This document shows, in pieces, positions 14,655 to 22,137 of a stretch of DNA of 32,846 nt. How positions within the stretch are numbered: position 1 is the first letter of the stretch; each line of letters begins with the position of its first letter. Source of the stretch: Lewinella cohaerens DSM 23179 (GTDB lineage Bacteria; Bacteroidota; Bacteroidia; Chitinophagales; Saprospiraceae). Where the stretch lies: assembly GCF_000379805.1 (NCBI RefSeq), contig NZ_KB903544.1, positions 15,402 to 48,247 on the forward strand, in the 5' to 3' direction. Position numbers and translations under genes: made by a program. The notes beneath the pieces are model-generated. The model did not search any database, was not told where the DNA came from, and saw nothing but the letters and a program-made list of their open reading frames with translations.

Positions 14655-15666
14655 TTCGCGGAAGAAGAACCTGCTTTACGCGATTTATCTTCTTCTCCTT
14701 CTTCTCCCCTGTTTGGAAATAGCTTTGCTTATTCTTGGTTATCGCCCCTATCAGCAGGTAGATTTCAAAATTGAGTCTACGCCTGATCATTGCCTTATTC
14801 CTCATGCTTCACTCGGTTTTGCGTTGCATCCGGGCACTTTTCAAGTCACGATCAACGAAGGGCTTACCTATACTGCCACTCACGGTGCCGATTCTATTCG
14901 TATTGCAGCCTATGAAAAGCAGGGGGAGCTGCCTGCTATTTGGTTTTTGGGTTGCTCCTACACCTATGGCATGGGTATCGATGATAGCCTGACTTTTCCT
15001 TTTTTAGTAAATAAAAATTTACCCCAGTTAAGCGCTAAGAATTTTGGTGTGCCTGGTTATGGCACGGTTCAGAGCTATTTACAGTTAAAACAACAGCTCG
15101 CTATCCAGCCTCCACCGGCGTGGGTCATTGTTAATTATGCCGATTTTCATGACGAACGAAACGCGCTTACGCCTGCCTATCGTCGAGATTTATTCATGGG
15201 GTATCAACGATCAAATGACGCTGTAAGTACGCTGATGAAAACAGCTGCTGTTCCTTATGTTGTCACCAGTACGCCTGGTAAACAAATTCGCTTTTGCCCC
15301 TGGGACAGTATTTACCAGAATTGGCAATACCGGGAAACTTTTGCTTCCGTTAATTTTCTCCAAGATTTAAGTGATCAAAAGCAAAGCCAGCAGATTGACA
15401 AAGCAGAAGTAAATCGCTATATTTTTCAAGAGATTAAAGCCCTATGTGATTTACATAGGGTACGGCTTTTGGTCACTGGAATAACGCCTTCTTCTAAAAC
15501 GAAAGAAACATTGAAAGTACTCGATGCGCTAGGCCTGGAAACCCTCGATATTTCCGTCGATCTAGCTCTGGAAGAATACCGAAACGCCCCTTATGATGAC
15601 CATCCGAATGCTAAAGCAAATGCCTTTTTTGCGAAACGCATCACCGAGTTTATAAGCGGTCAATAA
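14644..15666 (+). CDS. Membrane-anchored SGNH/GDSL-type hydrolase
   Basis: The protein has 340 residues. One N-terminal helix (about 10-32) anchors it, so the catalytic domain is probably periplasmic. SGNH blocks are visible. Block I is GCSYTYGMGIDDSLTFPFLV, with Ser105 as probable nucleophile. Block II is NFGVPGYGTVQSYLQL (oxyanion Gly), block III falls around VIVNYADFHDERN (Asn), and block V is YDDHPNAKANAFFAKRI, with the catalytic Asp/His pair at about 318-320. Members act as esterases or O-acyl-processing enzymes on envelope glycans or lipids; the substrate here is unknown. An in-frame TTG one codon upstream could also be used, but ATG 14644 is more likely and overlaps the HIT stop. Confidence 0.82.
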   Translation: MQHNSRKKNLLYAIYLLLLLLPCLEIALLILGYRPYQQVDFKIESTPDHCLIPHASLGFALHPGTFQVTINEGLTYTATHGADSIRIAAYEKQGELPAIWFLGCSYTYGMGIDDSLTFPFLVNKNLPQLSAKNFGVPGYGTVQSYLQLKQQLAIQPPPAWVIVNYADFHDERNALTPAYRRDLFMGYQRSNDAVSTLMKTAAVPYVVTSTPGKQIRFCPWDSIYQNWQYRETFASVNFLQDLSDQKQSQQIDKAEVNRYIFQEIKALCDLHRVRLLVTGITPSSKTKETLKVLDALGLETLDISVDLALEEYRNAPYDDHPNAKANAFFAKRITEFISGQ

Positions 15667-15750
15667 TTTGTTCCGGCTAGGCTTATGTATCCTTAGAGCG
15701 TTGTTTTGATTAGTAATCAGGTATTTATACCCTGTTTTAGAATCAAAAAA

Positions 15751-15791
15751 TAAAGGATTTTTGTAGAGTATTATATTCCTTAAATCCTTTA
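15751..15791 (+). repeat. Hairpin in the leader of the heme lipoprotein gene
   Basis: TAAAGGATTT (15751-15760) and AAATCCTTTA (15782-15791) form a perfect 10-bp stem with a 21-nt AT-rich loop, ending 13 nt before the ATG at 15805. It may stabilise or regulate the leader, or mark the end of the preceding SGNH transcript. No T tract follows. Confidence 0.45.
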
Positions 15792-15804
15792 CACCCATAT
15801 TAAA

Positions 15805-17259
15805 ATGAAATTTTCCACCACCTTTCTTACGAAGGTACTTGTGTTGAGTACCGTAGCTGCTATTTATCTGTTATCCTGCACTACGGAAAAACCAGATGCT
15901 ACCTCCTCTTCTACCTATGATGATGTATTGATGGCCGATGCCTCAACGGCGTGTGAATGTGAAACTAGCTGGTTTCCGCATAGTCAAACACCCGCACCTG
16001 CGGAAGGCAAGGGCAGCCCATTTGACACTACGAGTACCACTAACTGCATGTTTCACCAATGGTCGTGGCAGAAGTTTTTGTATCTGACTAAGCCACAGAG
16101 CAATGGCAAGCCGCTCTTCCTGGATGAATTTACCGAAGTAGATGCTAAAATGGATGTTGTACAGCCAGAGCTTGGAGAAACACTGGTTCTTTCAAGCACT
16201 GAGCAAGCTGGCGGCGGCGGTATATTGAAAACCAACCCTCACTACAGCACAAATCAGAGCGCCGCTACGGTTTATTATTCCATCCACATGAATGCTACCA
16301 TGTTTGATGCTGCTACCGCTTTTCGTACGGCTATTCTTAATGGTAGTTTACCAGCAAACAATAAAGAAACCTTTCCTATCGGTTCGGTAGAGTTGAAGGT
16401 TTCATGGGTGGATGTAAATGCGATTGACCCATCTGTTGCCGGTTCTTATTACACCACTACGGCTGCCGTTCAGCAATCAGACAATACTTATACGGTAGAG
16501 ACCGTAGCATTGTTGGGGGTTCATGTAGTAGGTGTTGTCATTAATCACCCGGAGTTTATTTGGGCTACTTTCGAGCATCATGATATGGCACCGGATTTTG
16601 ACTGGAATACTAGCGAGGCGAGTTCCACAACAGAAACGTTACTCTTTGAGACGGGGTCAACGAATACACTGGCGGGAATCCAATGGAATGATACTACCAA
16701 AGTACCAGTTCTGGCTAATAAAGCTTATACCCTTTTCGAATTAGGGATTCCTAGAACGACAAACAATGCCTTTGTAAATACCAGTCAGGCAGAGCCTGCG
16801 AATTATAACAACATTACAAGCATTGACAGCTGTGTGGCGGCCAACCTGCAAGATATTTGGAATAATTACTATTACAAAGGCTCTATCTGGCTAAATATGG
16901 ATGGCCTCACTCCGACACAACAAGCGGATACGATCGTTTCTTTAGCTTACGGTATAGGGAACGTAGCCCCTGGAGCAATGCCCCGGGGAAGTACGGGCAA
17001 CGCCAACCTTACGATGGAAACTTTTGAGCAAACCTTTGCTCCGAACATTTCTCAAACAGGTACGATTAGCAAAATTTCTAACTGCTTTTCTTGTCATAGT
17101 GGTGTTGGCTTTGCCAGCGATAAGCCAAAGTCTCCGATCTATATGAGCCATGTTTTTGACGGTTATATGCAAGCGGGTACTGGAAAAACAATGCAACAGA
17201 TCAATGAGCTGAAGTTCATCCAGTATCGTGAACTGAAAGAAACCCTTACGAAGGAGTAA
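15805..17259 (+). CDS. Large lipoprotein with one c-type heme-binding motif
   Basis: The protein has 484 residues. The signal peptide ends in a lipobox, YLLSC (Cys25). A beta-rich body contains NCMFHQWSWQKFLYLT (about 82), SVELKVSWVDV and LGVHVVGVVINHPEFIWATFEHHDMAPD (about 237-265). From memory these resemble a family of cytochrome-c-like proteins with wnxFxxLNWP, EvKaAW and WaTFEH motifs. One CFSCH (Cys427-x-x-Cys430-His431) is the only heme c attachment motif, close to the C-terminus and following ISN. A distal Met is available in IYMSHVF or GYMQAG. It is probably held in the periplasmic or outer leaflet of the envelope. Redox role or substrate is unknown, and no partner oxidase or reductase lies nearby. 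A strong terminator follows, so it is a single-gene unit. Confidence 0.75.
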   Translation: MKFSTTFLTKVLVLSTVAAIYLLSCTTEKPDATSSSTYDDVLMADASTACECETSWFPHSQTPAPAEGKGSPFDTTSTTNCMFHQWSWQKFLYLTKPQSNGKPLFLDEFTEVDAKMDVVQPELGETLVLSSTEQAGGGGILKTNPHYSTNQSAATVYYSIHMNATMFDAATAFRTAILNGSLPANNKETFPIGSVELKVSWVDVNAIDPSVAGSYYTTTAAVQQSDNTYTVETVALLGVHVVGVVINHPEFIWATFEHHDMAPDFDWNTSEASSTTETLLFETGSTNTLAGIQWNDTTKVPVLANKAYTLFELGIPRTTNNAFVNTSQAEPANYNNITSIDSCVAANLQDIWNNYYYKGSIWLNMDGLTPTQQADTIVSLAYGIGNVAPGAMPRGSTGNANLTMETFEQTFAPNISQTGTISKISNCFSCHSGVGFASDKPKSPIYMSHVFDGYMQAGTGKTMQQINELKFIQYRELKETLTKE

Positions 17260-17306
17260 GAGAACACCAGAATGAGCGAGATTCTTCGCTGTTAAAGATT
17301 TGCATA

Positions 17307-17362
17307 GCCTCGGATTTTGCACTCACGCCTTATGTTGGTGTATGCAAGGCCCGGGGCTTTTT
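17307..17362 (+). terminator. Rho-independent terminator of the heme lipoprotein gene
   Basis: A stem GCCTCGG (17307-17313) pairs with CCGGGGC (17351-17357; one G-U pair) and is followed by TTTTT. The loop folds further through TTTGCA/TGCAA and CAC/GTG pairs. It lies 48 nt past the stop. Confidence 0.75.
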
Positions 17363-17420
17363 CGAATAAGGAATATTGCAAAGCTCCTTGATGGCGACAG
17401 GCAAATGCCAAGGCAAATGC

Positions 17421-17428
17421 TATTTTTG
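17421..17428 (+). promoter_or_regulatory. Possible -7 box of the RND-type gene
   Basis: TATTTTTG matches TAnnTTTG exactly and would give a leader of about 30 nt before the TTG start at 17465. No -33 TTTG is found at the usual distance, so support is partial. Confidence 0.3.
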
Positions 17429-17464
17429 TGCTGTTTCTAATCCACTTTATTAGTAGCTAATAAT

Positions 17465-19807
17465 TTGTCCAGACAGCCACGCATCTTCTTTTTTGTCATT
17501 GCCTTGATTACCATCGTTCAGGGGTATTTTGCTACGCAACTCAACTATGATTATAATATTGAGCAGCTCTTTCCCAAGGATGATCCTGAGCTGGCGTTTT
17601 ATGAAGAAGTCAAAGAAAAATTTGCGCACCATCAGGACTATCTTATTCTTGGATTAGAGAATTCCGAAAGTATTTATCAGGGCGATTTTCTTCTCCGCTT
17701 GGATAGTTTGGCCGGTTTTCTTGAGCAGCACGCCTTGGTCAAGGAAGTCAATTCTCCGACCAATTTGCGCTACCATTTTCGTACCCCTTTTGGGATTCAG
17801 AATTCACCGTTCCTTCATCCGCATGATGTCGAACGTTACGCGGTTGATTCTGCTTTTTTACAAGCTCATCCGGATGTTTTTCCAAAATTCATCTCCAGGC
17901 AGAACGATGCTGTTTGCGTCTTTTTATTCTTGACAGAAGCTTTAAATGATCAAACCAAGGATGAATTTCGGGATTTTATCATCAAGCATACGGGTCAGCT
18001 GGGCTTTAAGCAGCCCCACCTCTACGCGGATATTTATGCACAGGACGCTTACCTTAAGGCGCTTGAGGCGGAAATGTATTGGTTATCTGGCCTAGCTATT
18101 CTATTGATTTTGGGTATTCTTTTTGTCAGCTTCCGTTCGGTGGCAGGCATTCTGGTGCCCATTTTTATTGTTGCCCTCACGATCATCTGGACGATGGGCA
18201 CCATAGCACTACTGGGTGGTTCGATCAATATGATGACCGTATTGATTCCGACCATTGTGGCTATCATTTCGTTGAGCGATGTTATTCACGTTATTAATCG
18301 CTTCAACGACCATCGGGAACTTGCTAAAGAAGAGGCCATCCGATTTACCTTTCGGGAAATGCGCAGTGCTATTCTAATGACTACGCTGACGACGGGCTTA
18401 GGGTTTGCAACACTGGCTTATTCGTCGCTGCAGCCCTTTATTGAATTTGGTGTTTTTACTACGATAGGGGTTGCTTATGCTTTTTTATTTGCTATTTATC
18501 TGTTGCCGGTACTGTTGAATAAGGTTTCATCAGAAGCACTAAGTTGGAAAGGAAATCGATCAGATTCGCAGATAGCGGCCGTTTATCAATTTCTGATAAA
18601 GCAGCCACGACTGGTTTTAGGTATTACGGTTGGCTTAGTATTACTTGCGCTTGCCGGAATATCAAAGCTTCAAATCAACGCTTATCTCTATGAGGAGCTT
18701 TCTGCCAAGGATGATTTCAGTAAGACGCTCCAGTTTTTTGAAACCCGTTTTTCCGGGATTCGAACCTTCAGTATGCACTTCGAGGTTGCAGATACCACCT
18801 CCTCCATCTTGAGTCCGGAAATTTTGCAAGAAATTGACCAACTGGAACACTATCTACTCGAGGATTACGGCTTACGTGATGTTTATACCATAGCAACTCA
18901 GATCAAGCGGGCCAATCGCCTCCATCATCAGGGCCAACCGGAAGCTTATGTATTGCCCAAAGATTCTGCTTTTCTAAAATACCTTGTCAATAAGGTGCTT
19001 GTTGCGAGAGAAGACTTGGGGCTGCAATCCATTCTTACTGCCGATCATAAAGAAACCCGAATTACGGGTAAAATGGAAGACAGAGGAAGCGCTGCTACCC
19101 AGGAATTGAATCGTAAACTGGCTGCTTATTTAGACAACTCTCCTGCACAAAAGTTATTGAATATTCGCCTTACCGGGAATACGCTGCTCTTGGATAAAAG
19201 CAATCACATTATCACTTACAACCTGCTCTACAGCTTGATTTTTGCAGTAGCGGTTGTTTCCTTGCTGATGGGATGGATGTATCGATCGGTTCGTATGAGC
19301 TTACTGGCAATCCTTCCGAACTTGCTGCCACTTTTGCTGATGCTAGGCCTTATTGGTTGGACGGGGATGGGCCTGAAAATGTCTACAGTAATTGTTTTTA
19401 CAATCGCTTTTGGGATTGCGGTCGACGATACCATCCATTTTATGAGCAGATTCAAAAATGAATTGGCGGCAGGCCATTCACCAGCATTGGCTATTGCCAA
19501 CACCTATCTCTCTACCGGGAAAGCCATTGTGATTACGTCTATTATATTGGTGCTTGGCTTTAGCGTCTTGCTTCTCTCCTCCTTTCAGACCACCTTTACG
19601 ACGGGATTGTTGGTGAGCTTAGCTTTGTTGTTTGCACTCTTCGCTGATTTGCTGCTCTTGCCGGTGTTGTTGATCTTTTATTATGGTATTGATAAAGGGG
19701 CAGCAAAAAAAATAACTCCAGCTAGCGCACCGTGCTCAGCGCAGCATGGACGTAGTAGCAAAGTGTGCCGAATTCTATTTTTTTTAAATACTGACCTGCC
19801 GTCATAA
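17465..19807 (+). CDS. RND-superfamily (MMPL-type) membrane transporter
   Basis: The protein has 780 residues with two repeats of the RND fold. TM1 is at about residues 7-24 and is followed by a periplasmic domain (about 25-205). The TM2-6 sterol-sensing-domain-like block begins LSGLAILLILGILFVSFRSV and includes VLIPTIVAIISLSDVIHVINRF with conserved intramembrane acids. A second TM (about 385) and periplasmic domain follow, and then TM8-12 with TVIVFTIAFGIAVDDTIHFMSRFKNEL. It probably exports lipids or hydrophobic compounds across the inner membrane using the proton gradient. No ATG lies between the upstream stop (17438-17440) and TM1, so TTG 17465 is the most likely start. The last 30 or so residues (PCSAQHGRSSKVCRILFF...) look unnatural and overlap the PIN remnant on the other strand, as if the original stop was lost. 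Confidence 0.85.
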   Translation: MSRQPRIFFFVIALITIVQGYFATQLNYDYNIEQLFPKDDPELAFYEEVKEKFAHHQDYLILGLENSESIYQGDFLLRLDSLAGFLEQHALVKEVNSPTNLRYHFRTPFGIQNSPFLHPHDVERYAVDSAFLQAHPDVFPKFISRQNDAVCVFLFLTEALNDQTKDEFRDFIIKHTGQLGFKQPHLYADIYAQDAYLKALEAEMYWLSGLAILLILGILFVSFRSVAGILVPIFIVALTIIWTMGTIALLGGSINMMTVLIPTIVAIISLSDVIHVINRFNDHRELAKEEAIRFTFREMRSAILMTTLTTGLGFATLAYSSLQPFIEFGVFTTIGVAYAFLFAIYLLPVLLNKVSSEALSWKGNRSDSQIAAVYQFLIKQPRLVLGITVGLVLLALAGISKLQINAYLYEELSAKDDFSKTLQFFETRFSGIRTFSMHFEVADTTSSILSPEILQEIDQLEHYLLEDYGLRDVYTIATQIKRANRLHHQGQPEAYVLPKDSAFLKYLVNKVLVAREDLGLQSILTADHKETRITGKMEDRGSAATQELNRKLAAYLDNSPAQKLLNIRLTGNTLLLDKSNHIITYNLLYSLIFAVAVVSLLMGWMYRSVRMSLLAILPNLLPLLLMLGLIGWTGMGLKMSTVIVFTIAFGIAVDDTIHFMSRFKNELAAGHSPALAIANTYLSTGKAIVITSIILVLGFSVLLLSSFQTTFTTGLLVSLALLFALFADLLLLPVLLIFYYGIDKGAAKKITPASAPCSAQHGRSSKVCRILFFLNTDLPS

Positions 19808-20015
19808 CAGGAATTTTTGAAGCTTTAAAGTCCTTAAGGTTTCTAGTAATTATTATCTCTGCTTCGTTTTCCAAGGCTGTATAATATTGAAGACCATCTT
19901 CGAAATCTTTAAAATTATCATCATTCAATGAGAGTTCAACTATCTTATCCGTTAGATCAAGAACAACTACCAGTATCTTGAATTTCAATAAAATAACGCT
20001 CGCTTCTTTTTTTAT
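19722..20015 (-). pseudogene. C-terminal fragment of a PIN-domain (VapC-like) protein
   Basis: The frame reads IKKEAS...LLKFKILVVVLDLTDKIVELSLNDDNFKDFEDGLQYYTALENEAEIIITRNLKDFKASKIPVMTAGQYLKKI. DFEDGLQYYTA and IITRNLKDF are the C-terminal acidic blocks of a PIN ribonuclease toxin family common in Bacteroidota. The N-terminal half with the first catalytic Asp is absent. The frame is closed by a TAA at 20016-20018 beside a run of seven A. A neighbouring frame upstream (19957-20073) reads FAEVHFLNKK, which could be the preceding PIN segment (compare xFANxHFLLRK in relatives), implying a frameshift at the A run. After YLKKIEF it runs on into 15 unnatural residues that overlap the RND gene. No antitoxin gene is visible. 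It is expected to be non-functional. Confidence 0.6.
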
Positions 20016-20102
20016 TTAAAAAATGAACTTCGGCAAATCCGTTCTCGTCTTCTGGGACAAACCTATGCAGCATTAGATATAAACGTCTTTTCCATGGTTT
20101 AC

Positions 20103-20188
20103 GAACCGCCTAGTACGGATACGTATGCTATGCTAGGTGGTGTGAGAGGGGTAAGAAAGGTCATCTTGTCTTTCTTACCCTACTCGAT
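20103..20188 (+). mobile_element. 3' fragment of a group II intron (domains V and VI), degraded
   Basis: A domain V-like hairpin pairs CCGCCTAG (20106-20113) with CTAGGTGG (20133-20140), then TACG with CGTA around a GATA loop. GTGTGAGAGG and a domain VI-like hairpin follow: a perfect 11-bp stem GGGTAAGAAAG (20149-20159) with CTTTCTTACCC (20170-20180). The end is TACTCGAT. From memory, GGTGGTGTGAGAGG and CTACTCGATT are the usual 3' end of one bacterial group II intron type. TATGC is duplicated (20124-20133), so the 2-nt domain V bulge becomes 7 nt and catalysis is unlikely. No reverse transcriptase or 5' part is present. The fragment ends 12 nt from the stop of the convergent 622-residue gene. 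Confidence 0.5.
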
Positions 20189-20200
20189 TAGGCATAGTAG

Positions 20201-22069
20201 TTATAGTCTTTCAACAACTTTTGAAAAACTCCTAATTCTTCTGTTCTTCTTCACTAACCGAAGAATCATCATTAAACTCACAAGGCTCAACTTAATGTAA
20301 TCTTTCTTAAGTCTTATAGTGACAAATTCATTTTCGTGTTTACTGTGGAAGTGAAGATTTCTAGCTAGATAAACTTCATTGACAGTATTCTCTATCCATT
20401 GATCAACCTGGAGGTAAAATCTTGCTTTATCAGTCTCAAATAATTTTATAGCTTCTGCCTTTAATCGAAATAGTAGAGGGCTATTCGGTAGCGCATCATC
20501 AATATACCGATTGAACCTTATCTTGGATAATTTTTCACCCAATCCGATCTTATTTAGTATCCGAGAACCAAAGTAATGATAGTGTTCTCCACTAAACATT
20601 TGCGACTCTTTCAAATTCCATCTTAGTCCTTGTAACGTCCTGCTGATGTATCTTTCTTCCAAGTACTTCCGGTAGCACTTTACATGAATTTCTGTCAGTC
20701 TTTGTTTTTTCTCTTCAGCGGTTCCTTGAACAAATAGGACTTCCCATATGGACCAGAGTTCTCCGTAGCCTTGCAACCATTCATGATTTTGCTGTCTTCT
20801 CAATTCGAAATAGAGATCTAATAAATGCTTCTGATATGTGATCTCAGTATTCAAATTATCAATGTAGAACTCCTTCGAAAAATAGAATTCCTCCTTGTCT
20901 TCATCTTTACTGATCAAAACCTTCTTTTCAATGGGGACTAATCCGGCAAGTCCGACTTCTGGGGGTGAAAAGTCTTGCTTAAGAAGTATTTTTTGTTCTA
21001 GCTGAATACTAGGTGATATTTTTCTGTGTTTTGAATACTTTGATGATATATGTTCCAGCCAAGGGAGGGCCCTATTTATTTCCCTGTATGCTCGATGGAG
21101 ATCAATAGATCGCCTTTCTTTCTCAATTGCTCTAAATTTAATTGGATAAATTGCATTGCAAGTCGAAGGAAGAACATCCTTGAATTTGTCTGGCAGAAAT
21201 TGAAATAACTCGACTTTCTTCATGGCTTCATCCTCATTCCACTTGCCAAGTTTCATTTTCTTAATTCGTTGAGGATTATAAAAGGTGATTCTATCGACAA
21301 CAATTTCTTCTGGCTCGATTAATTCGACACCATTAATTCGAAATACGACATATCCATTTTCTTGTTCGGAATCAAGTAAGTTTTGGATTCCTTTTATAAC
21401 GGTGTGCAAAGAAAAATTTTGACACTGTTTATTAATATATTGCTCCTTGGATAATTCGTCTAAACCTTCTAATTCTATACCCCAAGGAAATTTGTCTGGC
21501 CCGAGCCGCATCAGGATCAACTCTGGAATATTTTTGATAAAATCAAGGTCGTAGCCAGCATAGTATAGTTCAACTAATAAAGCGTTAACAATGAAATTGA
21601 GATTACTAATATCACGAGATCGCAAGGGTGAATTCTTTCTTAATATCTCAAATAACTCCCCATTCAAGAGACTACCATAGGAATAATTTTGAAAAAGAAA
21701 TTTTGATATTTGATTTATCAATTTCCTCATCTCCCTCTTAGTATCATCATTGTTTCCACTAAGAGATCTTAGCCGTTCAATCCTCCAACGAACCGGGCGA
21801 TATTTTGATATTACCGTATCTCTGTCAAAAATATTCCTAGATGCATATTCTTTGATTCGCCGATAGGAATACTGATAGTTGTGGTCAAGTTGATCTTGCA
21901 TTTTCAAAAGAAGAGATCGATGAGATTCAAAAGACAAACCGACATCAACTTCTTCTGACTCATAGGTGGAAATTATAGCTTTCCACACATCCATGACATA
22001 CTCTACTTTTCTACTTACGTGCGTAAGTATATCTCCATTAGAATCCTTGAACCTTACTTTGATATACAT
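20201..22069 (-). CDS. Large HEPN-like protein, candidate ribonuclease of a defence system
   Basis: The protein has 622 residues and is soluble, with no signal peptide. I do not recognise a full-length family. An alpha-rich N-terminal part (about 60-200) includes NALLVELYYAGYDLDFIKNIPELIL. A mixed alpha/beta middle follows (GYVVFRINGVELIEPEEIVVDRITFYNPQ, about 245-275; IDLHRAYREINRALPWLEHI, about 325-345). The C-terminal helical domain contains ENTVNEVYLARNLHFHSK. Arg570-Asn571-x3-His575 matches the RNxxxH active-site motif of HEPN ribonucleases, in the expected place between two helices. Large proteins with this layout occur among orphan anti-phage genes, which suggests an abortive-infection RNase; that is inference. 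The gene is AT-rich, sits beside PIN and group II intron fragments, and follows the M16 peptidase gene by 68 bp. No antitoxin-like partner is visible. Confidence 0.6.
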   Translation of the reverse strand: MYIKVRFKDSNGDILTHVSRKVEYVMDVWKAIISTYESEEVDVGLSFESHRSLLLKMQDQLDHNYQYSYRRIKEYASRNIFDRDTVISKYRPVRWRIERLRSLSGNNDDTKREMRKLINQISKFLFQNYSYGSLLNGELFEILRKNSPLRSRDISNLNFIVNALLVELYYAGYDLDFIKNIPELILMRLGPDKFPWGIELEGLDELSKEQYINKQCQNFSLHTVIKGIQNLLDSEQENGYVVFRINGVELIEPEEIVVDRITFYNPQRIKKMKLGKWNEDEAMKKVELFQFLPDKFKDVLPSTCNAIYPIKFRAIEKERRSIDLHRAYREINRALPWLEHISSKYSKHRKISPSIQLEQKILLKQDFSPPEVGLAGLVPIEKKVLISKDEDKEEFYFSKEFYIDNLNTEITYQKHLLDLYFELRRQQNHEWLQGYGELWSIWEVLFVQGTAEEKKQRLTEIHVKCYRKYLEERYISRTLQGLRWNLKESQMFSGEHYHYFGSRILNKIGLGEKLSKIRFNRYIDDALPNSPLLFRLKAEAIKLFETDKARFYLQVDQWIENTVNEVYLARNLHFHSKHENEFVTIRLKKDYIKLSLVSLMMILRLVKKNRRIRSFSKVVERL

Positions 22070-22137
22070 TAATTAGTCTAATCTTCTTCTTAATTGCACC
22101 TAAACTCCGTTCCATGCACAACACCAAGCACGAAAAC

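Noticed and set aside
20094-20300. 68-codon plus-strand frame across the intron-like fragment
   Set aside because: It runs through two strong hairpins and the antisense of the HEPN-like gene's end; no protein family fits.
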